Positions 24,962 through 33,888 of a DNA stretch of 43,655 nt are shown piece after piece; position 1 is the stretch's first letter; each line of letters opens with the position of its first letter. This DNA comes from an uncultured Eubacteriales bacterium (GTDB lineage: Bacteria > Bacillota > Clostridia > Oscillospirales > Acutalibacteraceae). Position numbers and translations under genes: made by a program. The stretch spans positions 1 through 43,655 of the forward strand of contig CAKSWC010000016.1 in assembly GCA_934511365.1 (NCBI GenBank), in the 5' to 3' direction. The notes below the pieces were generated by a model. The model was not told where the DNA came from. It saw nothing but the letters and a program-made list of their open reading frames with translations, and did not search any database.

Positions 24962-25930
24962 TTATTCCAAATTTGCCTTTGGAAAAACGTCTTTTCTTCC
25001 CGTATTGAACAGTTTTCTGTTGTCAAGCGCCCATTGTCTTTGGGTGAATTCGCCCTTTTCAACGCCGGAAACCGCCGCCGAAATTTCATAAACCGTTGCG
25101 TCAAGCGTGTCAAGCTGATTGAGAATCTCTGCCTCAAGGGTCATTGGACGCACCGCCGCGCCGAATTCCGGGTCGCCGTGGTGAGAGATTGCCATATGCT
25201 CAAGAAGAACGGCTTTTTCCTCGCTTATTCCGAGTTCTCCGGCCTTTTTTTCAATCTCCATTGCGCCCATAACAAGGTGGCCGAGCAGTTCGCCCTTCAC
25301 TGAATAGCTTTTGACCATTCCGATGTTATTGACATCAAATTCGTCAATTTTGCAAATATCGTGTAAAATTGCTCCGGCAAAAAGAATGTCTTTGTCAACG
25401 CAGGGATATAGTTTTGAAACTGCATCGCAGAGTTTCAAAACGGAGAGTGTGTGATAGAGAAGTCCGCCGCGTATCGCGTGGTGAAGCTTGAATGCCGCCG
25501 GCCAGAAAAGGAGCTTTTCCTCGTTATCGTCAATGATTGCCGCCGTGAGCGCTTTGATTTCATCATCGCGGATTCTTTCTATGTATGCTCTTATTTGGGC
25601 AAGCATATCCTTTCCGGCGTATTCCGCAGAGGGGACATACCGCGCAATGTCAACATTGTCCTCCTCGTTGACGTGCCTTATCCGGTCGATGCGAAACTGA
25701 TCCGTTCCGTTGAATTTTGAAAGTGTTCCTCTGACCTTAACAAAGTCTCCGGTGTCATATTCGCCGTGGACATCCTCCTTGTAATCCCAAAGCTTTGCGT
25801 TGATTTCTCCGCTTTGATCGCTGAGCGTGAAGTCGCAATACGGAACGCCCTTGACATTGACCTTTTTTTCAACCGTTTTAACAATGCAGAACCCCTCTGT
25901 TGTTCCGTTTTTATACGTTGTAAAATTCAT
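24962..25930 (-). CDS. yhaM: YhaM-like 3'-5' exoribonuclease (OB fold plus HD domain)
   Basis: 322 residues, family length. The N-terminal OB fold (about 10-95) has VNVKGVPYCDFTLSDQSG and FVKVRGTLSKFNG. The HD domain (about 130-290) has HHAIRGGLLYHTLSV, ILHDICKIDEFD with the metal-binding His-Asp, and ISHHGDPEFGAAVRPMTLEA. YhaM of Bacillus trims RNA and DNA ends from 3' and takes part in mRNA turnover. The gene follows the YitT-family gene with 110 bp between, in which no clear terminator was seen. Confidence 0.92.
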   Translation of the reverse strand: MNFTTYKNGTTEGFCIVKTVEKKVNVKGVPYCDFTLSDQSGEINAKLWDYKEDVHGEYDTGDFVKVRGTLSKFNGTDQFRIDRIRHVNEEDNVDIARYVPSAEYAGKDMLAQIRAYIERIRDDEIKALTAAIIDDNEEKLLFWPAAFKLHHAIRGGLLYHTLSVLKLCDAVSKLYPCVDKDILFAGAILHDICKIDEFDVNNIGMVKSYSVKGELLGHLVMGAMEIEKKAGELGISEEKAVLLEHMAISHHGDPEFGAAVRPMTLEAEILNQLDTLDATVYEISAAVSGVEKGEFTQRQWALDNRKLFNTGRKDVFPKANLE

Positions 25931-26040
25931 AATGATATCCTACCTTTCAGATTTGGTAACCGCCGATTGAATTGAAATAACAAATATCCCGAAAAATATT
26001 CAGTCAAGATTTGCATTTATTTTGTTAATCAGTGGTTACT

Positions 26041-26886
26041 TTACAGCCGGAACCCTGTTCCGAAAACCTCGCCGGCCTCGGTAATGACCGTGAACGATTC
26101 GCTGTCCGCTTCACGGATCATTCTGCTGATGAGCGCCGCTTCGCTTGCTCTTGCCGCGCAGAACAAAAGTGTTTTTTCTTTTCCGGTGTAGCCGCCGGTA
26201 ACTTTCAGCGACGTTACGCCGCGTCCGACATTCTTTGTGATTTTTGATGTTATCTCCTTTTCCTTTGACGTAATGATGAAAAGAAGCTTGCTGTGGTCTG
26301 CGCCGTAAAGCACAAGGTCAATGGTCTTTGAGGAGACGAAAAGCGTCACCGCCGCATACATCACGCTTTCAATTTTTCCGAATACCGGAAAGGAAAGAGC
26401 AATAACAACAAGGTCAAAAATGAGCATGATGCTGCCCAATGAAGCAAGGGGTCTTTTTTTGCGGACAAGGGATGCGGCAAGCTCCGTTCCGCCCGTTGTT
26501 GCCCCGGCGAGGAGAACAAGTCCAAGTCCCGCGCCGGAAAGCACGCCGCAGAAAAGAGCCGCAAGCAGAGTGTCGCCAGTATAGCCCGGAACAAACGGAG
26601 AAAGCGCGTCAATTGCAAGAGTGAAAAACGCCGTTACCGCAATGGTTCTTGCAACAAAGCGGGTTCCGAGCATAAACTTTGCAATAATAAAAAGCGGAAC
26701 ATTGAAAAGGAAAATTGAAAGGCCGACCGGCATAGCCGGAACAAGGTGGTTGAGCATTGTTGCAAGCCCGGTAAAGCCGCCTTGAACAATCTCGTTCGGA
26801 ACGGCAAACATATTCACCGCGGCGCTGTAAACCGCCGCACCGAGAACAACAAACGCCGAATCAAGAAAAACTCTTTTCCCTTTCAA
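26041..26886 (-). CDS. YitT family membrane protein with C-terminal DUF2179 domain
   Basis: 281 residues starting with TTG at 26886 (GAGGGG 7 bases upstream; no ATG is available at the right place). About five or six membrane helices in the first 200 residues, including FVVLGAAVYSAAVNMFAVP, the GGFTGLATMLN segment and LLAGATTGGTELAA, both family hallmarks. The last 80 residues form the soluble DUF2179 domain (KLLFIITSKEKEIT ... READSESFTVITEAGEVFG). Function of the family is not settled. The start lies 29 bp after the mrnC stop. Confidence 0.88.
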   Translation of the reverse strand: MKGKRVFLDSAFVVLGAAVYSAAVNMFAVPNEIVQGGFTGLATMLNHLVPAMPVGLSIFLFNVPLFIIAKFMLGTRFVARTIAVTAFFTLAIDALSPFVPGYTGDTLLAALFCGVLSGAGLGLVLLAGATTGGTELAASLVRKKRPLASLGSIMLIFDLVVIALSFPVFGKIESVMYAAVTLFVSSKTIDLVLYGADHSKLLFIITSKEKEITSKITKNVGRGVTSLKVTGGYTGKEKTLLFCAARASEAALISRMIREADSESFTVITEAGEVFGTGFRL

Positions 26887-26915
26887 AAAAACGCCCCTCT
26901 TTCGCCGCAGTGAAG

Positions 26916-27335
26916 CTATACCGCCGTTTGGCCGTCGGTTTCCTCAATACAGCCGAGGGTCAGCTCAAAAAGCTCCCTGAGGCGCTCGGTTTCATTGCTG
27001 AGATATAAAAAACCGAAAAGAGCCTCAAGCCCGGTTGCATAGTGATAATCGCTTTCACTTGCATTTTTTGCTTTGTGGTTAGTATGGGCATTTCTTCCGC
27101 GTTTCAAAACGGAAAGCTCTTTTTCGGAAAGTTTTTCCGCAATCGCCTTTGCCGCTTTTGCCTGAGAGGGTGCCTTGACCTGAGCAACGGCAAGGGAATG
27201 GAGCCTGTTGACCGGCCTGTTTGCAAGGCAGACAAGCCTTTCGCGGACAAAGAGGTCAAAAACCGCGTCTCCAACGAAAGCGAGCGTGAGCGGACTGAGC
27301 TGAGAGACGTTGCAGTCTTTTTCAAAAAATCTCAT
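26916..27335 (-). CDS. mrnC: Mini-ribonuclease III
   Basis: 139 residues, the catalytic RNase III domain without a double-strand RNA-binding domain. Mini-III matures 23S rRNA ends in Firmicutes. Seen: LAFVGDAVFDLFVRERL (signature with metal-binding Asp), RGRNAH and YHYATGLEALFGFLYL with the second acidic site. Starts 15 bp after the obg stop and precedes the YitT-family gene, so the three are probably cotranscribed. Confidence 0.93.
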   Translation of the reverse strand: MRFFEKDCNVSQLSPLTLAFVGDAVFDLFVRERLVCLANRPVNRLHSLAVAQVKAPSQAKAAKAIAEKLSEKELSVLKRGRNAHTNHKAKNASESDYHYATGLEALFGFLYLSNETERLRELFELTLGCIEETDGQTAV

Positions 27336-27350
27336 TCTTGATGTTTCCTT

Positions 27351-28622
27351 TTAGTTTACAAATTCAAATTCAAAGTCATAAATGCTGACCGTGTCGCCCT
27401 CTTCAATGCCTTTTTCGCGCAGAGCGTCAATTATTCCGCTTGAAATGAGGACTCTCTGGAGATATTGGAGAGACTCATAGTCGTCCAAGTCCGTGCGTGC
27501 AATGATGGAGGCGAGCCACGGCGCGTCAACAATATATACGCCGTCCTCCTCTGTGACGGTGAAGCCGGTGTTCTTCTTTTTGAGGACAACCTCAAGAGGT
27601 ATTTCTTCGCTTTCAAAGCGCTTCACTGCCGGAAGCGTTGCAAGTTTTGCCGCCGCGGCGTTGATGACTTCCTTTGTGCCCTCCTGAATCGGCGCGCACA
27701 TTTCAAAATACTCAAGTCCCTGTTTTTCAATATATTCTCTGAACTCATTGCGCTGTTCTTCGGTTGCAAGGTCAATCTTGTTTCCAACAACAATCTGCGG
27801 ACGTTTTGCAAGTTCGGGATTGAAGCGTTCAAGCTCAAAGTTAATTTTTTCAAAATCCTCTTTCGGGTCCCTGCCTTCGCTTGCGGCAACGTCAACAATG
27901 TGGATGAGCATTCGGCAGCGCTCAACGTGGCGCAAAAATTCATGGCCAAGGCCCACACCTTCGCTCGCGCCCTCAATGAGGCCGGGAATGTCTGCAATGA
28001 CGAATGACGTTCCCTCGCCGAGGGAAACAACGCCGAGGACGGGAGTTATGGTTGTGAAGTGATAGTCTGCAATAATCGGTTTTGCCTCGCTGACAACGGA
28101 GATGAAGCTCGATTTTCCAACATTTGGAAAGCCGAGCAGACCAACATCGGCAAGGAGCTTGAGCTCAAGCGTAACCTCCCATTCTTCGCCGGGGGCACCG
28201 CTTTTTGCAAAGCGCGGTGTCTGGCGTGTTGGGGTTGCAAAGTGGCAGTTGCCCCAGCCGCCCTTTCCTCCCTTTGCGGCAACAAAAGGCTCGTTTGTTG
28301 ACATATCACACATCACGGCGCCGCTCTGCGCTTCTCTGATAACCGTACCCTGCGGAACGCGGATAACAAGATCCTCGCCCTTTTTTCCGCTTTTTCTTGA
28401 GCCGGAGCCGTCTGCGCCGTTCTGAGCTTTATATTTGCGCTTATATTTGAAGTCGGCAAGCGTTGAAATGTTGCTGTCAACAACAAAAACAACGTCTCCG
28501 CCTTTTCCGCCGTCGCCGCCGTCCGGTCCGCCGGAAGCAATGTATTTTTCGCGGTGGAAAGCGACTGCGCCGTGGCCGCCGTCACCGGCTTTGATTAAAA
28601 TTTTCGCCTTATCGACAAACAT
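27351..28622 (-). CDS. obgE: GTPase Obg/CgtA
   Basis: 423 residues. The Gly-rich Obg fold (1-160) has AGDGGHGAVAFHREK and GGPDGGDGGKGGDV. The G domain has G1 GFPNVGKSS, G3 DIPGLIEGASEG and G4 NKID. The C-terminal OCT domain (about 345-423) makes this the longer Firmicutes/Actinobacteria type. Obg binds the large ribosomal subunit and senses GTP/ppGpp in growth control. RBS GCGAGG. It lies 62 bp after the ATP-grasp gene. Confidence 0.95.
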   Translation of the reverse strand: MFVDKAKILIKAGDGGHGAVAFHREKYIASGGPDGGDGGKGGDVVFVVDSNISTLADFKYKRKYKAQNGADGSGSRKSGKKGEDLVIRVPQGTVIREAQSGAVMCDMSTNEPFVAAKGGKGGWGNCHFATPTRQTPRFAKSGAPGEEWEVTLELKLLADVGLLGFPNVGKSSFISVVSEAKPIIADYHFTTITPVLGVVSLGEGTSFVIADIPGLIEGASEGVGLGHEFLRHVERCRMLIHIVDVAASEGRDPKEDFEKINFELERFNPELAKRPQIVVGNKIDLATEEQRNEFREYIEKQGLEYFEMCAPIQEGTKEVINAAAAKLATLPAVKRFESEEIPLEVVLKKKNTGFTVTEEDGVYIVDAPWLASIIARTDLDDYESLQYLQRVLISSGIIDALREKGIEEGDTVSIYDFEFEFVN

Positions 28623-28684
28623 TATGATACCTCGCCTTTCTCGGAAATACTTATATTAGCTATTATCTGTATTTTAGAAACGGT

Positions 28685-29704
28685 TTAAAGGTTTTCATAG
28701 CCGGGAATTGAGTGAATTACCGGAAGGATTCCGTTGTCTTTTCCGGAAAGGTTATAGTTTTGGAACATATCGTAGCCGGGAAGAACATTGCCCTCAATGA
28801 GGACGGGGCCGTTTTCCGTGATCGCCGCGTCCCAGCCGATGTATCCGACCTGAGGAACAACATCGGCGCCTTTTTTGCAAAGCTCAACGGCCTCTTTGTG
28901 CATCGGAACCTCAAAGTTCAAAAGGTCAACGCCCGTCATCGGGTGAGTGTCATAAAAAAGTCCGGTTTTATCGCAGAATGCCTTTGAAGCGGACTTTCCG
29001 TCTTTGTCAAGCAGAATATACATTCCGCCGCTTGTAATGTTATCGACCGCCTTTGTTCCGTTGCCGAAGCGCAGAAGCGAATAGAGATAATGAACGTCTC
29101 CGTTTTTGTCGCGCAGCGTTACGATTCTTATCGAATTGACGGAACTTGGGCAAAGCTCGTTCATAACAGGGTGCTGCTTGATTTTTTCTTCAATGAGAAC
29201 CTGTCCGTTTTCTTTAAGCTTCTTATACAGGGCAGAAAAATCGGTGCTTTCGTCCGTTTCGATTTTTTCAATCTGCTGGCCGCCGAACGAGCGCGGATAC
29301 TTTGCAAAAACAGTGCCGTGCTTTTTGCAGAAAGCTGAAAACTCTGTTTCGTCCGCTTTTTCAAGATTGAGCCATTCGCGGCCGATAAAGGCCGAAAACG
29401 CCTCGTCAAATTTAAGCTTGTCCTTGAAAAACGGCGTATACTGCGGATCGTTCGCCGCCGAGGAAAGGGCAACATTTTTGTTATAGGTCAAAAATGTATC
29501 ACGCTTTGCGCCCTTAACCTTTGCAAAGCCGAAAACGGTGTAATCAAGATAGCCCACTCCTCTTTTTGCCGCGCACAGACACATATCAACTGCCGTTGCA
29601 AGGCGGTTTGCGCCGTAGTTTTCGTGAATTTGGGTGATATACATATTCATGCGCTTGAAGCTCATGGATTTTACTCTTGCTTTAAAATTTGAAAAATTGC
29701 TCAT
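28685..29704 (-). CDS. Sugar-transfer-associated ATP-grasp protein
   Basis: 339 residues. Seen: FAKYPRSFGGQQIEKIE (first nucleotide-binding Lys), VLIEEKIKQHPVMNELCPSS and SVNSIRIVTLRDKNGD, then GYIGWDAAITENGPVLIEGN with the ATP-grasp Glu-x-Asn metal site. The order fits the sugar-transfer-associated ATP-grasp family. These enzymes are often near glycosyltransferases and are thought to attach amino-acid-like groups to cell-surface polysaccharides; no such genes lie close by here. It has its own promoter and precedes obg. Confidence 0.8.
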   Translation of the reverse strand: MSNFSNFKARVKSMSFKRMNMYITQIHENYGANRLATAVDMCLCAAKRGVGYLDYTVFGFAKVKGAKRDTFLTYNKNVALSSAANDPQYTPFFKDKLKFDEAFSAFIGREWLNLEKADETEFSAFCKKHGTVFAKYPRSFGGQQIEKIETDESTDFSALYKKLKENGQVLIEEKIKQHPVMNELCPSSVNSIRIVTLRDKNGDVHYLYSLLRFGNGTKAVDNITSGGMYILLDKDGKSASKAFCDKTGLFYDTHPMTGVDLLNFEVPMHKEAVELCKKGADVVPQVGYIGWDAAITENGPVLIEGNVLPGYDMFQNYNLSGKDNGILPVIHSIPGYENL

Positions 29705-29737
29705 GACAAACCCCTTAATATATTTTGTAACGTATTG

Positions 29738-29765
29738 ATTTTACCATGCTGATTTTATTTGTCAA
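29738..29765 (-). promoter_or_regulatory. Promoter of ATP-grasp gene
   Basis: Minus strand TTGACA (29765-29760), 16-bp spacer, TAAAAT (29743-29738), about 35 bp before the start codon. Confidence 0.75.
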
Positions 29766-29848
29766 CCTGACAGACGGAGATATTCACGCCTTTTGACAAA
29801 AAAATTGTAACAAAATTAACATTTGTAGCGTATTTTTTCAGTTTAACC

Positions 29849-29877
29849 TTGCTAACCGGAGCAAAATATGCTATACT
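29849..29877 (+). promoter_or_regulatory. Promoter of hydrolase at 29944
   Basis: TTGCTA (29849-29854), 17-bp spacer, TATACT (29872-29877). The leader holds a small TTTTCCG / CGGAAAA hairpin (29901-29920). Confidence 0.65.
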
Positions 29878-29943
29878 TTTTAAGCTAAATTTTAGGTATT
29901 TTTTCCGAACGGACGGAAAATGCCAAGGAAAGAAGGAAAAAGA

Positions 29944-31878
29944 ATGAAGAAGTTTTTGAGTGTTCTTCTTGCGCTGGTGCTTGTTTTCTCCTGCGTTTCG
30001 GTTGCAGCGGCGGCGGAAGAAAAGGTCACTCCTCTCATCATCGTTCCCGGCTACAGCGCGTCTGAGCTTTATCTCGACTATGGCCTTGAGACCGAGGAAC
30101 ACATCTGGGGCGTTCAGGCAAAGCCCATTATCGACAAGGTTCTTCAGCGTCTCGGCGCGCTCGGAATCAGCCTCGGCGCGCTCGGCGTAGGTGATAAGGA
30201 GCTGCTTATCAAAACAGTCGGCGATGCGGTCAGAGAGCTTTACGGCGTTCTTGCGAACAATGACGACGGAACAAGCAAGTATAATGTTACCGCCGCCCTC
30301 ACCGACCCGGCAACCACAACAACAAAATATTTTGTTGATAAATATGGCGAAAACTCCGGAATGCTCCATCTTCCGGAAATCAACTGCCACTTTGCCTCCC
30401 AGATAGGCGGCGAAAACATCTTTAACGCCCACATTGACTTCAGACAGGGCGCAATCAAATGTGCGCAGGATTTGAGAAAATATGTTGAGGCCGTCAAGGC
30501 ATACACGGGTTCGGATAAGGTCAGCCTTTACGGACTCAGCCACGGCGGAATGACCGTCGGCGTTTATCTCAGTCTTTACGGCGATCTCGGAGACATTGAA
30601 TCGGCCGTAATGTTCCACCCGGCTCTCAGAGGCGCATACTTCCTCAATGATATCATTTCAAGAAACCTTGACATTGACTTCCACACAACCGTTGAATACG
30701 CCCAGGTTGGCGCTTTCACCGAAACCGAGCTTGAATTTCTCATGGTAATCAGCCGTCTCGGCCTTGTCAATGACCTTGCGAACGCTCTTGTTGATGAGGT
30801 TTTCGATGACATTGCCGGAAATTGGGGCAGCATCTGGGACTTCATGCCGCCGGAGGTCTATGAAAAGTATAAGGAAATGTATCTTGATCCGGTTGCCAAC
30901 GCAAAAATTATTGAGGCGAGCGACAAAATGCATTACGAAATTATGCCGAACTATGCAAAGGCATTCAAGAATGCTCAGGCTCACGGAGCAAGAGTTTCAA
31001 TCATTGCGGGAACGGGCAGACCGGTTATCACCGGCGGCCAGGTCAATGCGGACGGAATCCTTGCCTGCTATTCAACAAGCGGCAGTGTTTGCGCACCGCT
31101 CGGAAAGCGCTTTGCCGACGGTTACAAAAAAACCGGAACGAACTGCACCGATCCCACCCACAACCATGTTTCGCCCTCAATGGAGGTTGATGCTTCATAC
31201 GCCTATCTTCCGGAAAACACATGGTTTGTTGACGGCCAGCTCCACGGTCAGGTTTGGTGGGACGATTACACCAAAAACCTTTGCTCAAAGCTCCTTTTCA
31301 CGGATGAAATTGAGGACATCTACTCAAGCGAAAGCTATCCTCAGTTTGAATATTCCCAGAACCCGAAGAATGAAATTCACATTAAGTTTGATAACGCTCC
31401 GACCGGCTTCCTCTCTCAGGAGAGCAGGGGAGTTTATATTACAAACCTTTCAAAGGAACATTCAATCAAGGTTCTCGGACTGACGGCTAAGCGCAGCAAG
31501 CTTTACTTCAACTCGCTCACCCAAAAGGTCATCAAGGCCGGTGAAACCGTTTATCTTCCGTTCAGGGGCGAGATTCCGAACATCAATGCAGCGAAGGATG
31601 AGCTGACGGTTTCCTATATTCAGATGGGTACGGTTTCCGCCGCCGGAACAAGAACATTTGACTTCACAATCACCGGCGGAGAGGACGCCGCGTTTGACGC
31701 GGAGAATCCTTATTGCGACGCCGAACTCGCCGACCCGTTTGACGACCACATCGGCGGAACAAAGGTTGACAATATCTTCACCTTCTTCGGAATCAAGGCT
31801 TTTGTTTCTGCAATTTATAACTGGCTTATGGCTTATCTCAAACCGCTTTTTGATTTTATCGGAAAAGTCAGAGGCTGA
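29944..31878 (+). CDS. Secreted alpha/beta-hydrolase, LCAT/lipase-like, canonical Ser
   Basis: 644 residues from ATG 29944, chosen over 29920 because a signal peptide (MKKFLSVLLALVLVFSCVS) begins here and AAGAAGGA precedes it. Seen: oxyanion-type PLIIVPGYSASEL near residue 30, nucleophile elbow LYGLSHGGM with Ser199, an acidic segment VNADG, and His434 in NTWFVDGQLHGQ. A beta-sandwich-like extension (about 480-590) follows, ending with an amphipathic helix and FDFIGKVRG. Homologous in layout to the proteins at 3763 and 32049, but it keeps the classical GxSxG. A secreted lipase or acyltransferase acting outside the cell is likely; substrate unknown. Confidence 0.8.
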   Translation: MKKFLSVLLALVLVFSCVSVAAAAEEKVTPLIIVPGYSASELYLDYGLETEEHIWGVQAKPIIDKVLQRLGALGISLGALGVGDKELLIKTVGDAVRELYGVLANNDDGTSKYNVTAALTDPATTTTKYFVDKYGENSGMLHLPEINCHFASQIGGENIFNAHIDFRQGAIKCAQDLRKYVEAVKAYTGSDKVSLYGLSHGGMTVGVYLSLYGDLGDIESAVMFHPALRGAYFLNDIISRNLDIDFHTTVEYAQVGAFTETELEFLMVISRLGLVNDLANALVDEVFDDIAGNWGSIWDFMPPEVYEKYKEMYLDPVANAKIIEASDKMHYEIMPNYAKAFKNAQAHGARVSIIAGTGRPVITGGQVNADGILACYSTSGSVCAPLGKRFADGYKKTGTNCTDPTHNHVSPSMEVDASYAYLPENTWFVDGQLHGQVWWDDYTKNLCSKLLFTDEIEDIYSSESYPQFEYSQNPKNEIHIKFDNAPTGFLSQESRGVYITNLSKEHSIKVLGLTAKRSKLYFNSLTQKVIKAGETVYLPFRGEIPNINAAKDELTVSYIQMGTVSAAGTRTFDFTITGGEDAAFDAENPYCDAELADPFDDHIGGTKVDNIFTFFGIKAFVSAIYNWLMAYLKPLFDFIGKVRG

Positions 31879-31895
31879 GCCAAGACAAAATCATA

Positions 31896-31928
31896 CGGCT
31901 GCCGCAGCAATGCGGCGGCTGTTTTTTT
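31896..31928 (+). terminator. Terminator after hydrolase at 29944
   Basis: CGGCTGCCGCA / TGCGGCGGCTG (two G-U pairs) with loop GCAA, then seven Ts, 17 bp after the stop. Confidence 0.85.
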
Positions 31929-31979
31929 GCTCTTATTGTTTCAACAGGGAATCAAATTGTTAATTTTTCGCCCCTGTTC

Positions 31980-32008
31980 TTGAAAAAGTCCTCCTTCTGT
32001 GCTACTAT
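31980..32008 (+). promoter_or_regulatory. Promoter of hydrolase at 32049
   Basis: TTGAAA (31980-31985), 17-bp spacer, TACTAT (32003-32008). The RBS AAGGAGG follows about 10 bases before the ATG. Confidence 0.6.
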
Positions 32009-32048
32009 TACATTGAGATTTTTTATAACATAAGGAGGTTAAAACTTT

Positions 32049-33605
32049 ATGAAACGAAAACTGACTCGGGCGCTTTCGCTGTTTCTTGCGTTTCTTTGCG
32101 CCGCCGTTCTCCTTTCTCCGGCTGCGTCCGCTGCCGCGTATTATGAAAACGACCTTCCGGTTGTCTATGTCATCGGTCGAGGCACATGGATATATGATAA
32201 AAACGAAAAGAAGGTTTATCCCACCGATGGAATTGAAAAAGCAATCAAAAACAACGTCAACAATCTTGCTACGGCGTGGATAAAAAGTCTCCTTTCGCCG
32301 AACAGCGACTGGGATGCGCTGAGCGATGCCATTTATGACCTTGTTGAAAAGGAATACAGGAACTTTATTCTTGACAACAACGGCGAGGCCTCAAACGGTA
32401 CCCACGTTAAGCCCAACGCCGAACCGAAGGCCAAAACCTCAAATTTTGCAATCACCGATTATCAGTTCAGCTATGACAGCCGCATTGACCCGAAGGTGAA
32501 CGCAAAGCTTCTCAATGAATACATCAACAAGGTGCTCACCGTTACCGGAAAAAGGAAGGTTCAGCTCATCGGCCGCTGCCTTGGTTCAACAATCATCAGT
32601 GCATATCTCACAATGTACGGTTGCTCAAAGGTTGACACTACAGTGTTCTATGCCGCCGCAAACCAGGGCGTTATTCCAATCAGCGCATTTTTCTCCGGCG
32701 ATGTTCTTTTTGATTGCAGCGCCATTGAAAAATACGGCGATGCATACCTCAAAAACAGCTCGACCGACGGTTCAGACAACCTTTCAAGAAGCCTTGTTAC
32801 CCTCGGCTATATGCTCAGCAAGTCTTTTTACTTAACCGATTACGTCATCAAAAATGTTGAGCAGGCATACAGAGATATTGCAAGAACCCTTTATCCGCGT
32901 ATTGTTCTTGCCGTTTACGGAACCTGCCCCGGTTTTTGGACAATGGTCAGAGACGACTATTATGAAAAGGCCAAACAGGTTGTTTTTGAGGGCAAGGCGA
33001 AATATTCAAAGCTTGTTGAAAAAATCGACTGGTATCATTACAATGTTTTCCAAAAGTTCCCCCAGACGCTCAAAAAGTGTCAGCAGCAGGGCATGAAGGT
33101 TGCGGTTATTGCAAAGTATAACATTCAGCTTGCGCCCCTTTTCAAGGACTGCATGAAGCAGGCCGATGACCTTGTTGAGCTTGAAAATGCGTCATATGGC
33201 GCAACCTGCGCCGATGTTGGCCAGCTGCTCTCCAATTCCTATATCAATAAGCAGGAAAAGGCCGGAAAGGGAAAGTATATTTCTCCGGACCTCAAGGTTG
33301 ACGCTTCAACCTGCCTTTATCCCGATTACACATGGTTCATCAAGGATCTTCCGCATGATGTTTTCCCAACATCCGTCAATGAACTCATCATGAAGATTTT
33401 CCATTCAAAGAGCCAGTTCACAATTAACAGCGATGAAAAGTATTCTCAGTTTCTTCAGTATGAGAGCAACAGTTTGCTTTTGAGCAAAGTTACCGAGCTT
33501 GACCTTGCGGACGAAAACGATCCGCAGGAAATCAGCCTCAGGAAGCTTTTGAACCTTTTCAACACGCTGTTCTGGCTGCTCAAAAATCTTCTGAATATCA
33601 TGTGA
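32049..33605 (+). CDS. Secreted alpha/beta-hydrolase paralogue with GxCxG nucleophile motif
   Basis: 518 residues with a signal peptide (basic start, then AFLCAAVLLSPAASAAA). Seen: LPVVYVIGRGTW near residue 38, FSYDSRIDPKVNAKLL, elbow LIGRCLGSTIIS with Cys177 in a perfect G-x-C-x-G, a possible acid in QADDLVELENASYGAT, and His436 in FIKDLPHDVF. It is closest to the protein at 3763: KYISPD plus DASTCLYPDYTWFIK occur in both, including a 41-base identical DNA stretch. The C-terminus is a hydrophobic helix (TLFWLLKNLLNIM). Cys in this position suggests thioester-type chemistry or altered substrate, as known from PHA synthase; activity untested. Confidence 0.78.
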   Translation: MKRKLTRALSLFLAFLCAAVLLSPAASAAAYYENDLPVVYVIGRGTWIYDKNEKKVYPTDGIEKAIKNNVNNLATAWIKSLLSPNSDWDALSDAIYDLVEKEYRNFILDNNGEASNGTHVKPNAEPKAKTSNFAITDYQFSYDSRIDPKVNAKLLNEYINKVLTVTGKRKVQLIGRCLGSTIISAYLTMYGCSKVDTTVFYAAANQGVIPISAFFSGDVLFDCSAIEKYGDAYLKNSSTDGSDNLSRSLVTLGYMLSKSFYLTDYVIKNVEQAYRDIARTLYPRIVLAVYGTCPGFWTMVRDDYYEKAKQVVFEGKAKYSKLVEKIDWYHYNVFQKFPQTLKKCQQQGMKVAVIAKYNIQLAPLFKDCMKQADDLVELENASYGATCADVGQLLSNSYINKQEKAGKGKYISPDLKVDASTCLYPDYTWFIKDLPHDVFPTSVNELIMKIFHSKSQFTINSDEKYSQFLQYESNSLLLSKVTELDLADENDPQEISLRKLLNLFNTLFWLLKNLLNIM

Positions 33606-33624
33606 TTCAAAGTTCCTTAAAATC

Positions 33625-33659
33625 AGCAAACCGCCGTGGAACACGGCGGTTTGCTTTTT
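33625..33659 (+). terminator. Terminator after hydrolase at 32049
   Basis: Perfect 14-bp stem AGCAAACCGCCGTG / CACGGCGGTTTGCT with loop GAA and a following T run. Confidence 0.9.
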
Positions 33660-33712
33660 GGGTAATAAGAGGAAAACCAATGCTTTTTTCAAAACCCTTT
33701 CGGGCTTTTCCG

Positions 33713-33880
33713 TCAGCAACCGCAACCGCAGTTGTTGTTTGAATAGTTGTTTTCGCAGCCGCAACCGCAGCCGTTAGCATTGTTCGTTCCGAAAAAGTCG
33801 TTTCCGAAAACGCAGGAAAGGACCAGAAGGAGAATGATCCATGAGCAGCTGTTTGAGCCGAACAAGTTATTGCAAGCCAT
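33713..33880 (-). CDS. 55-residue Cys/Gly-rich membrane peptide
   Basis: ATG 33880 is chosen: a perfect AAAGGAGG lies 7 bases before it, whereas the in-frame upstream ATG lacks one. MACNNLFGSNSCSW is followed by one hydrophobic helix (IILLLVLSCVFG, about 15-28) and a tail with CGCGC at about 40-44 and CGCGC at the very end, between Asn-rich spacers. Nine Cys in 55 residues suggest metal binding or disulfides in a membrane-anchored peptide. Small proteins of this style are common in Clostridia, sometimes linked to sporulation; role unknown. Antisense between two plus-strand units, with its own TATAAT promoter. A weak terminator-like hairpin (33691-33709) lies after the stop. Confidence 0.75.
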   Translation of the reverse strand: MACNNLFGSNSCSWIILLLVLSCVFGNDFFGTNNANGCGCGCENNYSNNNCGCGC

Positions 33881-33888
33881 TGTCTGAC

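Noticed and set aside
29755..30618. Minus-strand ORF of 287 residues
   Set aside because: It runs antisense through the promoter and coding start of the hydrolase at 29944 and has no recognisable product.
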